Source of the DNA: Vreelandella hamiltonii
GTDB taxonomy: Bacteria > Pseudomonadota > Gammaproteobacteria > Pseudomonadales > Halomonadaceae
Direction of reading: 5' to 3'
NCBI RefSeq assembly: GCF_014651775.1
Contig: NZ_BMXN01000001.1
Location: forward strand, 248,001-312,000
Length of the DNA stretch: 64,000 nt
The notes under the pieces are model-generated. The model did no database searches, was not told where the DNA came from, and saw nothing but the letters and a program-made list of their open reading frames with translations. Numbering within the stretch: position 1 is the first letter of the stretch; each line of letters opens with the position of its first letter. This document shows, in pieces, positions 47,995-56,960 of the stretch. A program made the position numbers and the translations under genes.

Positions 47995-50666
47995 TGGATA
48001 GTCTGCAGCTAAAGCAATCATCGGCTCGCTCAATCGCTTTCTCGGAAGGGGCGCAGTGGGTTCGAGCTGACTTTCATCTGCACACCCGCGCGGATCGTGA
48101 ATTCAAATACACGGGCGATGACAACTTCTACAACAGCAATTACGTGGACGCGTTGGAGAACGCGGGTATCCGTCTGGGCGTTATCACCAATCACAACAAG
48201 TTTGACTTCGATGAATTTAAGGCGCTACGCAAAACAGCTCAGAAAAAAGGCATCGCGCTGCTGCCAGGTGTCGAATTGTCGGTGAATGATGGGGCTAACG
48301 GTATTCATACCCTAGTAATCTTTTCCGACGCCTGGTTGGCCGATGGTCATGACCATATCAACCCATTCCTGGGCGTTGCATTCGAAGGAAAAGTCCCTGC
48401 CCAGTACGAGCATGAAAATGGGCGGTCCTCTCTGTCGCTGCTGGAAACCATCAAGAAACTGGAAAGCTACCACCGTGATTTTTTCCTTGTCTTTGCCCAT
48501 GTTGAAGCACCGAGCGGGCTTTGGGCCGAGCTCGATGGCGGGCGTCTTGCCGAACTGGGTCTGAACGAATTCTTCCGCCGCCGCACGCTGGGCTTCCAAA
48601 AGGTACGCACGTACAACAAGCTGCAAGAGAACAACAAACCCTGCCGGACTAAAACGCAGCAGCATCTGGGTGACTGGTATCCCGCTGAACTTGAAGGTTG
48701 CGACGCCAAATGCATAGAGGACATCGGCCAGGGTAAGACCTGTTATCTCAAATTGGGCGAGCTTTCCTTTGAAGCAGTGAAGTTTGCCTTGAGTGATCCC
48801 GCCCCACGGGTTGCCACTGAGCCGCCCAAGCATCAGGCGTCGCACATACGCAGTATTCATTTCGACGGTGGTATCCTCGACGGGCAGACACTATATTTCT
48901 CCCCCGAGTTGAACACGTTGATTGGCATCCGGGGCAGCGGCAAGTCATCCATTCTGGAGGCGGTGCGCTACGCTCTCGACATTCAACGGGGCGAGAAGGC
49001 GCAGGACACTAAGTATAAGGATGAGCTGATCCGCCACACCTTGGGCAGCGGCGGCAAGGTTACGCTGACAGCCTGCGACGTGTATGGACAGGAATTCACC
49101 ATCTCTCGCATCTTCCGCGAAGCACCGAACGTCTACTTGGATGGCAAGTTGCAGCCTGGCGTGTCGATCCGGGAGACCGTGCTGCGTCGCCCGATCTACT
49201 TTGGGCAGAAAGACCTTTCTAGCACTGGCGAAGGTTTCGAAACCGATCTGGTAGAAAAACTTGTGGGCGAAAAGCTACGTGTGCTGCGGGACGAAATCGA
49301 AACCCAACGCCAGCATGTGCGCGATGCAGCACGCCGCTGGCTCAAGCTCAGCAACACCGCCGAACTCAAGCGCGATTACGAGGCCCAGCTCACCGATGCC
49401 AACTTCCGACTGAAAAAGTTCGAAGAGTATGGCGTCGCAGACAAGCTCCAGAAGCGCCTTGGATTCCAGCAGGATGCCGCTGCGCTGACGCGCATCAAGG
49501 AGCGAGCAAACAGCTTCGTGCTCGCCCTCGGGGAATTGATTGCCGAGCATGAGGACGATCTGCGTAACGCTACGAGCTACGTCTCCAAGCAGAACCCCGA
49601 CTTCTTCGCAGCTTATTACGCCGAATTTGCCAACCTGGTTGCCAAAGTCGATCAGCTCAAGCACATCGAGCAGGAGGCCAGTGCCATTAACGTACGACTC
49701 CAAGCCAAACAAGGCGAGTTCGACGGCGCGCGCCAGAGCCTTCAGGAAGAGTTCGCCCAGGTCGAGCGCCAACTAGCCCAAGAACTCAAACAGACCGGCA
49801 TGACGGCAATCCAGCCGGATGACTTCCTGACCCAACAGCAGCGCAAAACCAAGGCGGAGCAAATGCTGGAGGCTCTGGCCAAGCAGGAAAGCCAGCAAGG
49901 CAGCATCCGTGATGCGCTGTTTGCCGAGATCGACAAGCTCAACGAGCTTTGGCTGCGCGAATTCAACATCATCAAGGTCGAGCTTGATCGTGTGAACGCT
50001 GGCCATACCGCCTTGCAGATCGAAGCCGACTTCAAGGGTGACAAGGAAGCCGCCATCAGCTTTATGCAGCAGCTCTTCAAAGGCAGCAACATCCGTGAAA
50101 CCACCCTGCGCTCTGTGATGGAGGATTACGCCGACTTCGGCGGCCTGCTGCGAGCCTTGCCGGCTGCGCTGGCCAAGGCCGGCAGCACGCCTGAAGTCTT
50201 CGAGAAGACCTTCATGCAGAACCTGGTGGAGTTCGTCACCTGGCAAGTGCCCAACCGCTTCGTCATCCGCTATCGCGGCAAGGAATTGAAGCACCACTCG
50301 CTAGGGCAGCGCGCTTCGGCCTTGCTGCTTTACGTACTCAGCCAGCGGCAGAACGACGTGATAATCATCGACCAGCCGGAAGACGATCTGGACAATCAGA
50401 CCATCTACGACGATGTGATCAAGCTGCTGCGTGAAATGAAGCCGGCCGCCCAATTCATCTTCGCCACCCACAATGCCAATTTCCCGGTGTTAGGGGATGC
50501 GGAGCAAGTGCACGCCTGCCGCTATCAGGACGAAAAAGTCGCCGTACAAAGCGGCAGCATCGACGCCCGCCCGGTGCAGGACGCCATCATCAACATCATG
50601 GAAGGAGGCCAGGAAGCCTTCAACCGTCGCAAAGAGGTCTACAACCTATGGAAACCACAGAGCTGA
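47994..50666 (+). CDS. TrlF/Ppl-like PHP phosphoesterase-ATPase
   Basis: An 890-residue two-part protein. The N-terminal PHP domain has metal ligands in DFHLHTRAD (H28, H30), TNHNKFD, LPGVELS and FAHVEAP. The rest is an SMC/OLD-like ATPase: Walker A GIRGSGKSS near residue 311, a long coiled-coil region (about 420-680), and Walker B VIIIDQPEDDLDNQ near 790, followed by FIFATHNANFPVLG. PHP-ATPase proteins are known as TrlF and as the Ppl type in defence-gene catalogues. Coupled to both neighbours by overlaps. Confidence 0.87.
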   Translation: MDSLQLKQSSARSIAFSEGAQWVRADFHLHTRADREFKYTGDDNFYNSNYVDALENAGIRLGVITNHNKFDFDEFKALRKTAQKKGIALLPGVELSVNDGANGIHTLVIFSDAWLADGHDHINPFLGVAFEGKVPAQYEHENGRSSLSLLETIKKLESYHRDFFLVFAHVEAPSGLWAELDGGRLAELGLNEFFRRRTLGFQKVRTYNKLQENNKPCRTKTQQHLGDWYPAELEGCDAKCIEDIGQGKTCYLKLGELSFEAVKFALSDPAPRVATEPPKHQASHIRSIHFDGGILDGQTLYFSPELNTLIGIRGSGKSSILEAVRYALDIQRGEKAQDTKYKDELIRHTLGSGGKVTLTACDVYGQEFTISRIFREAPNVYLDGKLQPGVSIRETVLRRPIYFGQKDLSSTGEGFETDLVEKLVGEKLRVLRDEIETQRQHVRDAARRWLKLSNTAELKRDYEAQLTDANFRLKKFEEYGVADKLQKRLGFQQDAAALTRIKERANSFVLALGELIAEHEDDLRNATSYVSKQNPDFFAAYYAEFANLVAKVDQLKHIEQEASAINVRLQAKQGEFDGARQSLQEEFAQVERQLAQELKQTGMTAIQPDDFLTQQQRKTKAEQMLEALAKQESQQGSIRDALFAEIDKLNELWLREFNIIKVELDRVNAGHTALQIEADFKGDKEAAISFMQQLFKGSNIRETTLRSVMEDYADFGGLLRALPAALAKAGSTPEVFEKTFMQNLVEFVTWQVPNRFVIRYRGKELKHHSLGQRASALLLYVLSQRQNDVIIIDQPEDDLDNQTIYDDVIKLLREMKPAAQFIFATHNANFPVLGDAEQVHACRYQDEKVAVQSGSIDARPVQDAIINIMEGGQEAFNRRKEVYNLWKPQS

Positions 50667-51811
50667 TCGACCTGCTTAGCCGAGGCGAGGACAGTCGACA
50701 GCAGTTCAAGACGGACATGAACAATGCCGATGCCTTGGCAGCAGAGATCGTTGCCTTCAGCAACACGGCTGGTGGTCGCATCTTCATTGGAGTGAACGAC
50801 GACGGTTCGGTGCGCGGGCTATCCGGCGCCGACGTTGCTCGTCTCAACATGCTCATCGCCAACGTGGCCTCACAGGTCGTGCGTCCCGCCGTGAACCCCC
50901 TCACGGAAAACGTTCCGCACCCGGCAGGCACGGTGCTGGTGCTCTCCATTGCTGAAGGTGTCAACAAGCCCTACATGGACAAGAACGGCGCGATTTGGGT
51001 GAAGAACGGCTCGGACAAGCGCCGCGCCACCTCGCGTGAGGAATTGCAGCGCCTGTTCCAGCAGGCGGGCTTGGTGCATGCCGACGAAACGCCCGTGGCA
51101 GGCTTGAGCGTGGGCGATGTGGACATGCCCTATTTCGAAACCTTTTTCGAGCAGCAATTCGGTGAGCCGCTCGCCCAGCATAACCAACCGCTGCCGCAGT
51201 TGTTGACCAACATGAACCTGATGAATCAGGGGCAGCTCAACGTGGCGGGCGGCCTGCTGTTCGCCACGTCGCCGCAGTACGCGTTACCCGCCTTCATCGT
51301 CAAGGCCGTCGCTTTTGTCGGCACCCAAATTGAGGACGAACGCTATATCGACAGCCGCGACATCGCCGGCAAGCTGGCCGACGTGTTCCAGCAGACGCTG
51401 GGCTTTATTGTCGCCAACACCCGCGCCGCACAGGGGGATCAGGGCTTCAATTCCCAGGGCCAATCGGAGATTCCGCGTATCGTCTGGGAAGAGCTGGTCG
51501 CCAACGCGCTCATTCACCGCGACTACTTCGTTAGCGCTCCGGTCCGTGTGTTGGTCTTTGCCGATCGTGTCGAGATTATCAGCCCCGGCCATCTGCCCAA
51601 CAACCTGACCATCGAAAACATTAAGGCCGGCAACTCCAATATGCGCAACCCCATCCTGGCGTCCTTTGCTGCCAAGCTCCTGCCGTATCGCGGTCTGGGA
51701 AGCGGTCTGCTGCGCGTGTTACGGGCATGGCCGGAGATTGAGCTAATTGACGACCGGGTCGGGAACCTTTTCAAGGTCATCGTAGCGCGTCCTCAAATAG
51801 ATAAGGATTAA
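50648..51811 (+). CDS. AlbA_2 (Schlafen-type) ATP-binding protein
   Basis: A 387-residue protein. The N-terminal AlbA_2/Schlafen domain includes FKTDMNNADALAAEIVAFSN and GGRIFIGVNDDG; the C-terminal HATPase_c_4-type domain includes ELVANALIHRDY, DRVEIISPGHLP and RGLGSGLLRVLR. Proteins of this layout are common in mobile islands as putative regulators or nucleic-acid-binding effectors. It overlaps the PHP-ATPase gene by 19 nt and is the last gene of the operon; no terminator hairpin is evident after it. Confidence 0.88.
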   Translation: METTELIDLLSRGEDSRQQFKTDMNNADALAAEIVAFSNTAGGRIFIGVNDDGSVRGLSGADVARLNMLIANVASQVVRPAVNPLTENVPHPAGTVLVLSIAEGVNKPYMDKNGAIWVKNGSDKRRATSREELQRLFQQAGLVHADETPVAGLSVGDVDMPYFETFFEQQFGEPLAQHNQPLPQLLTNMNLMNQGQLNVAGGLLFATSPQYALPAFIVKAVAFVGTQIEDERYIDSRDIAGKLADVFQQTLGFIVANTRAAQGDQGFNSQGQSEIPRIVWEELVANALIHRDYFVSAPVRVLVFADRVEIISPGHLPNNLTIENIKAGNSNMRNPILASFAAKLLPYRGLGSGLLRVLRAWPEIELIDDRVGNLFKVIVARPQIDKD

Positions 51812-51951
51812 TCAGTACAGTAGCAGTACACTCATCCGTTCTGGCCGTCTTCGCATAATTACGCTAAGTTACTGTCAGGCAAATACTTTTGGTTTATCTG
51901 GCTTACGGTGGGCTACCCTTGATTTTGCTGGGCTTGCAGCGTTGCGTGCAA

Positions 51952-51997
51952 ACTCATAATCCATAAGTCTCTGGTTCAAATCCTATTGGCCCCACCA
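51952..51997 (+). repeat. Diverged direct repeat of the tRNA 3' half (island end)
   Basis: Aligns without gaps to bases 39834-39879 of the tRNA, matching 37 of 46 positions and ending in the same CCACCA. The anticodon-loop part ACTCATAATCC and the T-arm GGTTCAA are conserved. It has no 5' half and cannot be a functional tRNA. Interpreted as the far attachment site of the island. Confidence 0.8.
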
Positions 51998-52113
51998 CCT
52001 TCTTTACTCTTGCCTTTTCTTTTTTTCATTATTTACCGCGCTTGAATAATTTCAGCATGCTCACAATGGGCAAGATTAAAAGAGCCCTAACACGCGCCGC
52101 ACCCCCGTCATAC

Positions 52114-53964
52114 TCACCCAGCCGTCGCCAGTTCCTTCAACCGCTTGGTGTACCAATTCTCTTGGCTGCTGGTCACGAGCAGGCGGCGGCGGGCTCGGGT
52201 CATGCCGACATAGAGTAGGCGGGCTTCCTGGGCTTGTTGTGTTTCATCGTTGCTGAGGGCGCCCAGCCCGCTGAGCAGCACCGTGTCGAATTCTAGGCCT
52301 TTGCTGCTTTGGCGGCTCAACAGCACCACTTCGTTGGCGTCCGGGTTGTAAGCGCGTTTGTCGGCAGCGTTCTGTAAGCAGCGGCTGGGAATGCCCGCTT
52401 TTTGAAAGGCTTTGTGGAAATGAAGCCCTTGGGCGTTGTTGGTGTACACCACGGCCATGCTGTTTAACGTGCTGCCTTGCTGTTGCCACGCCTTGATGCA
52501 GTGCACGAGATAGCGGCTCTCTTGTTGGTCGCTGTCGAAGTCGCGAAACGCGGGAGGTGGGCCGCTGACCCCGGCCACTTCCGGTGCGATCAGCGGCACA
52601 TGGTCTTCGTCGGTGTCGTGCGCTTCGAGGAAGTCCCGCGCGAAGTCGTAAGCAAAGGTGAGAATTTCCCGGGTGTTGCGGTAATTGAGTTTGAGAATAG
52701 TGGTACGACCGCGCGCCTGAACGCCAGCCGCCGACAGCGGGAATGACAGCGAGCCTTTGCGGTAGATGGACTGCGCATCGTCGTAGAGCAGCAGTAGCGA
52801 ATTGGTGTCTGGGTCGATCATCTGAACCACCAGCTTGAGCCACTCCCGCTCGAAATCATGGCCTTCGTCGATCATCACGGCGGCGTACTGCGCGCGGGGG
52901 ATCTGCTCTCGATCCACGGCGTCCATGACGCTCTCTACCTGGCGCTCGTAAGCAGGGCGGTTACCTGGCAGCAGGCTCACGTGGTAGGTCTTGAGCTGTA
53001 GGCCACACCATTCATGGAAGTGGTGAACCTGCACCTTATCGGCAATTCCTTTCTCGGCAATGAAGCAGCGGAGCCTGGCGGCCAGGGTGATGTTGAAGCA
53101 CAGCACCAGAATCGGCTTGGTCGTTGCCTGGGCCAGGTGCAGGCAGCGGTAGCCAAGAATCAGGGTCTTGCCGGAGCCCGCCACGCCGTGGATCACGCGG
53201 TGGCCGTCACCCATGCTGCGCGCCAACTGTTCCTGGTGTAAATCCATGACGCGAACGATATCGGGCACGACCTCGGTCGAGGGCGTCTCGCTGCTTTCCT
53301 CGTCAGCGAACAGGTCCCCGGTGGGGGCGTCGATACGCACTTCCGGGAAGAGCTGCCAGCGAATCCTGTCGAGCTGAGGAAGGCTCAGTTTTTCGCCAAA
53401 CTGATAGTTGAACATGTTCCAGAGGCGTTCCTGAAATGCCTCCGGGTCGGTGGAGGGTGCCATCTCGTCCTTGCAGATGACCAGGTGGCTCGGCAGTACC
53501 AGCTCCTGGTCGGCTTCGGCAATCGCGTTATTCCACTGCAGTCGGGTGATGTTGGGAAAGACCACCCCAAAGCCATAAGGAAAGCAGAGTTTTCCCCGGT
53601 AACGCTCGTCGCGTTGCGTGAGCTGCGGGTCTCGCTGTAGCTGGTTGATGGCGGAAAAGGCGCATTGGCGGGCCTGAGCCAGCGGGTTACTGACGGTCTT
53701 GCGCCCTTGAGGCGTATCGATCTCGACGCTGTCGGGGGTGATCGAGCGGAGCGTTTCGATCTTCCAGTCTTTCACTTCGAGAAATAGCAGCCCTCGGGCA
53801 GGGTGTAGAACGATGAAATCCGGGTAGCGGCGCTTTTGCCCCAGCGGTATGTCGTACCAGACGATGTAGTCATCTTCCAGCAGGCTATCGAGGCGTTGCG
53901 CGACACGGCGCTCGCCAGTGGTCATGCGGGGAATGGTGGTGAGCGTGGGAAGGAATTTGGCCAT
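52114..53964 (-). CDS. NERD-domain UvrD-like DNA helicase
   Basis: A 616-residue protein. The N-terminal nuclease-related domain (NERD) shows YPDFIVLHPARGLLFLEVKDW, with the ExK-like EVK. It is followed by a superfamily 1 helicase: Walker A GVAGSGKTLILGYR, Walker B-like VMIDEGHDF, FPLSAAGVQARG, and motif VI YVGMTRARRRLLV. Likely a DNA-repair or defence helicase. The start at 53964 has GGAG about 10 nt upstream; 53991 is the alternative. It lies just outside the island repeat and points toward it. Confidence 0.9.
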   Translation of the reverse strand: MAKFLPTLTTIPRMTTGERRVAQRLDSLLEDDYIVWYDIPLGQKRRYPDFIVLHPARGLLFLEVKDWKIETLRSITPDSVEIDTPQGRKTVSNPLAQARQCAFSAINQLQRDPQLTQRDERYRGKLCFPYGFGVVFPNITRLQWNNAIAEADQELVLPSHLVICKDEMAPSTDPEAFQERLWNMFNYQFGEKLSLPQLDRIRWQLFPEVRIDAPTGDLFADEESSETPSTEVVPDIVRVMDLHQEQLARSMGDGHRVIHGVAGSGKTLILGYRCLHLAQATTKPILVLCFNITLAARLRCFIAEKGIADKVQVHHFHEWCGLQLKTYHVSLLPGNRPAYERQVESVMDAVDREQIPRAQYAAVMIDEGHDFEREWLKLVVQMIDPDTNSLLLLYDDAQSIYRKGSLSFPLSAAGVQARGRTTILKLNYRNTREILTFAYDFARDFLEAHDTDEDHVPLIAPEVAGVSGPPPAFRDFDSDQQESRYLVHCIKAWQQQGSTLNSMAVVYTNNAQGLHFHKAFQKAGIPSRCLQNAADKRAYNPDANEVVLLSRQSSKGLEFDTVLLSGLGALSNDETQQAQEARLLYVGMTRARRRLLVTSSQENWYTKRLKELATAG

Positions 53965-53991
53965 GGTGTGAGGGCTCCGGTATCGGGCCAT

Positions 53992-54317
53992 CTACCCAAT
54001 CATGAAGTTTTATTTGGTAATTCATTCTATCCGGCGTATCGGGTGGCTTCAATTAGAAAACCCGGAAGTGACGACGCGGCGGGCAACCCGCGGTCACCTA
54101 TATCGAAAAGGCGCCATCGATAGCGGGTAGATGAAGAGCCGCATGGTCGGTATCAGGCGCTCCGACCGCACGGAAAATCCGCTGCTGCTGGGAGTGGCTG
54201 GCCAGAACTCGGGGGCAAGAGGAAGGAGACGGACTTCGCAGGGCTCCGAGCGGGAGGGCCGCGTCGTTTTGTGATGGCCAGAACGCCTAGCGCACCTTAG
54301 CGTGCCGAGCTATCTGT
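53992..54317. other. Hairpin-rich noncoding region
   Basis: About 325 nt without a coding frame. It contains several inverted repeats: a GTGAC...GTCAC stem enclosing GCGGG-CAA-CCCGC (about 54068-54097), TATCGA/TCGATA, and GGTCGG/CCGACC (54148-54171 area), plus a 10-nt direct repeat TGGCCAGAAC at 54199 and 54275. No known RNA family is recognised; it may be a structured RNA or a decayed mobile-element piece. Confidence 0.4.
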
Positions 54318-54656
54318 CTAGCTCAAGAGGGCGAATCCCACTTCCACCACCCCAAATACCGCTACCCCAGCCGCCACTGGCCAGCCCAGGGAGCGCAGGC
54401 GCCGCCATACCAGCAGCGTCACGCTCAGCCCGATGGCCGTGGCGAGCCACGAGGTCGGGCTGGGGTTGACGGGTACGATGGAAACCCCCAACACGCCTGC
54501 AATCATCAGCGGGCCGAGGATCACCAGCCACTGCGGCATGGCATTGAGGCCGGTGTCGCTACCCAGGCGGCGCTGCATCCACAGAAAGGGCACCACCCGC
54601 ATCAATAGCGTGCCCAGCGCGCATATCACCACGGCAACCCACAGCGATGCGCTCAT
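54318..54656 (-). CDS. azlD: AzlD-family branched-chain amino acid exporter small subunit
   Basis: A 112-residue protein with four hydrophobic helices, including the family stretch CALGTLLMRVVPF and LGPLMIAGVLGVSIV. It overlaps azlC by 4 nt and forms the AzlCD exporter with it. Small and hydrophobic, as expected for the family. Confidence 0.9.
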   Translation of the reverse strand: MSASLWVAVVICALGTLLMRVVPFLWMQRRLGSDTGLNAMPQWLVILGPLMIAGVLGVSIVPVNPSPTSWLATAIGLSVTLLVWRRLRSLGWPVAAGVAVFGVVEVGFALLS

Positions 54657-55393
54657 GGCGTCTGCTCCCGGCTACGAAAGGTCAGGGTGTAGAAACACAA
54701 GGCGCCGCAGGCCGCCGCCAGCGGAATGGCCACATTGCTCCAGCCTGCCAGGGTCAAGCCCAGTGCGGCCAGCACGGTACAAGTGGTGGCGGCCGCCCAA
54801 CGTTTGCTGGTAAAGCGTGGTGCCACCATGGTGAGGAAGAGCGCAGGCAGGGCAAAGGGCATGATTTCTCCCAGCAATGGCCAGCGGGCGGTGACGGCTT
54901 CGCCACCGCTGGCTCCAGCGATGGTACCTATGATCCACACCCCCCAGGCCAGCAGCGACGCGCCCACGAACCAGGCAAAGCGCTTGGCCTCGGGGAGCTG
55001 CGGCAGGCGGGTGAGCGCCAGGGCAAATACCTGGTCGGTCAGGCCGTGCATCAGCCAGGGCCAGTGGCGGCTACGGGGTAGCAAAGGCGCCAGGTTCGGC
55101 CCATACACCACATGGCGCACGTTGATCAGCAGGGTCAGCGCCACCACCAGCCACAGCGGCGCACCAGCCGCGATCATGCCCACGAACAGAAACTGCGAGG
55201 CGCCAGCGTAGATCAGGGCCGAAATGATCGCGGCTTCCCAGGTCGTGAAGCCCGCCTGGGTTGCGACCAGGCCAAACGACAGCGAAACGGGCACATAGCC
55301 ACCCAGCAAAGGGATGGCTTCGCGAACGCCCTGAAAGCCTGCGCGCAGGGCGGAATGCTGGCTCGTATCGGCTGGCTCGATCGACTGGTTCAC
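54653..55393 (-). CDS. azlC: AzlC-family branched-chain amino acid permease
   Basis: A 246-residue permease with the family stretches GVREAIPLLGGYVPVSLSFGLVA, IYAGASQFLFVGMI and LLINVRHVVYG. With AzlD it exports branched-chain amino acids. Divergent from the MFS gene across 145 nt. Confidence 0.92.
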   Translation of the reverse strand: MNQSIEPADTSQHSALRAGFQGVREAIPLLGGYVPVSLSFGLVATQAGFTTWEAAIISALIYAGASQFLFVGMIAAGAPLWLVVALTLLINVRHVVYGPNLAPLLPRSRHWPWLMHGLTDQVFALALTRLPQLPEAKRFAWFVGASLLAWGVWIIGTIAGASGGEAVTARWPLLGEIMPFALPALFLTMVAPRFTSKRWAAATTCTVLAALGLTLAGWSNVAIPLAAACGALCFYTLTFRSREQTP

Positions 55394-55538
55394 GATGGCG
55401 TACTCCCTTGGCCGTCAGTAGGAAACGTTAGCCTGGCAACTATTATGACCTTCTGTCAGGGGCGTGTCATGCGTAGAGAAGATTTCCAGTGGCATCTTTC
55501 ATGCATGGTCTGTAGCGAGTCTGCTACGAGGAAGCGCG

Positions 55539-56807
55539 ATGTATTCATTAGCCATGCTCAATCCCGTTAAATCGATACTGCGCAGTGTGGCACTGCTGTT
55601 GCTGGGCAACGGCCTGCTCAACACGCTGCTTACCCTGCGGGGCACGGCGGAAGGTTTCTCCAGCGCGGTGCTGGGAATCATCATGTCCGGCTATTTTGTC
55701 GGGTTTATCTGCGGCACCTGGGTAAGCGGGCGCTTGATTCGGCGTATGGGGCACATTCGTACCTTTGGCTTCTGCGCTTCCATTTGTTCATCGGTGGCGC
55801 TGCTGCATCTGGTGTTTATCGACCCGTGGGTATGGCTGCCGTTGCGGGTGATCTACGGGCTTGCGTTCATTACCTTAATTACGGTGATCGAAAGCTGGTT
55901 GAATAGCCAAGCCGCCAGCCATGAGCGGGGGCGTATTTTTGCGGTATACATGGTGGTTAATCTGGGTGCCTTGGCACTCGCCCAACAGCTGCTTCGCCTC
56001 TCTTCGCCGGAAGGGTTTCTACTCTTTGTGGTGATCGCTATTTTGATCAACTGGGCGCTGTTACCCATTACCTTGACCCGTCGCGTTCAGCCCAAAATCT
56101 CCGAACGGCCCAAAAGCAGCCTGCGTGCACTGCTGAGCTTTGCGCCGCTGGCGGTGGCTTCTGCCGCGTTATCCGGGCTGGCCATGGGGGCGTTCTGGTC
56201 GATGACGCCGATATACGCCACGCAACTGGGGTTTGATATTGGCGGTGTTGGCTGGGTCATGAGTGTGGCGATCATGGGCGGCGCGCTTTTACAGATCCCC
56301 ATCGGCCGCTTTTCCGACAAGCATGATCGCCCCAAGGTGATGATCTGGGTGGTGCTGCTGGCGGCCTTGACCGCCGCCGCCATGCCCTTTGCACCCAGTC
56401 ACGAGGTGCTGCTGGGGCTCTATTTTATCTGGGGTGGTTTGGCGTTTTCCCTCTATCCGCTGGCGGTAGCGCAGTTGATTGACCAGCTTCACCCGGATGA
56501 AATTGTCTCGGGCTCGGCGGATATGCTGGTCATGCACGGCGCGGGGTGTGCCGTGGCGCCGGTGGCGGCGGGGTCTCTGATGACCCTGGTCGGCAGCCAC
56601 GGCCTGCCAATCTATATTGCCTGTGTCTTTACCCTGTTGGGTATCTATGCCCTCTATCGCCGCCGCCGTGTCAGGGCATGGGGCACGCATACGGCGCACT
56701 TCGAGCCGATGGTGCAAAGTAGTGCAGAAGTATTGGAAATGATCTTCGATGATACCCAGCGCGACCTCTTTGATGACCCGAGTTTTTTTGACTGCTCCCC
56801 TCCCTAA
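55539..56807 (+). CDS. MFS transporter, C-terminus altered by a TnpB element
   Basis: A major facilitator of twelve helices, in the YcaD-like group (LRGTAEGFSSAVLGIIMSGYFVGFICGTWVSG). The ATG at 55539 has GAGGAA 7 nt upstream. The last native codons read DDPSFFD; the final CSPP and the TAA stop come from the inserted element. The original last 17 residues survive beyond the insertion (58105-58158), so the intact protein would be 435 residues. All helices remain, so it may still work. The substrate is unknown. Confidence 0.87.
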   Translation: MYSLAMLNPVKSILRSVALLLLGNGLLNTLLTLRGTAEGFSSAVLGIIMSGYFVGFICGTWVSGRLIRRMGHIRTFGFCASICSSVALLHLVFIDPWVWLPLRVIYGLAFITLITVIESWLNSQAASHERGRIFAVYMVVNLGALALAQQLLRLSSPEGFLLFVVIAILINWALLPITLTRRVQPKISERPKSSLRALLSFAPLAVASAALSGLAMGAFWSMTPIYATQLGFDIGGVGWVMSVAIMGGALLQIPIGRFSDKHDRPKVMIWVVLLAALTAAAMPFAPSHEVLLGLYFIWGGLAFSLYPLAVAQLIDQLHPDEIVSGSADMLVMHGAGCAVAPVAAGSLMTLVGSHGLPIYIACVFTLLGIYALYRRRRVRAWGTHTAHFEPMVQSSAEVLEMIFDDTQRDLFDDPSFFDCSPP

Positions 56808-56960
56808 AGGAAGGGGATTCCCAATTCACCGAGAACAGGACACGGAGACTGACCCCATGCCGCTTACATTCTCTCCAAGGGCTAACACCGCCAGCCCGGC
56901 GGCTTTAATGTTGGTCGCGGCGTTGTGGTCGCGGTCATGGTGTGCGCCGCATTCGGGGCA
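56768..56960 (-). ncRNA. Predicted TnpB guide RNA (reRNA/omega-RNA)
   Basis: By analogy with known IS605-type elements, the RNA comprises the 3' end of tnpB, the right-end hairpin (56795-56818) and a guide copied from flanking DNA. Given the mapped boundary, the guide would be AAAAACTCGGGTCATCAAAG (56787 down to 56768), which matches the MFS gene. The 5' end of the RNA is arbitrary here; expression is not shown. Confidence 0.45.

Larger units (their letters stand above)
39880..51997. mobile_element. tRNA-associated genomic island carrying a putative defence operon
   Basis: About 12.1 kb between the intact tRNA and a diverged copy of its 3' 46 nt (51952-51997). It contains seven same-strand genes related to restriction, DNA processing and regulation, and nothing else. 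No integrase, recombinase, phage or conjugation gene is present, so it is either a remnant or was moved by enzymes encoded elsewhere. The first 270 nt are noncoding and A+T-rich; the last 140 nt before the repeat are also noncoding. Confidence 0.75.

Noticed and set aside
39880-51997. Search for an integrase, phage or conjugation gene in the island
   Set aside because: Every gene was assigned to another family; no tyrosine or serine recombinase motif was seen.
54121-54180. Possible group II intron domain V
   Set aside because: Only the lower-stem letters are reminiscent; the loop and the catalytic triad arrangement do not fit, and no reverse transcriptase is near.
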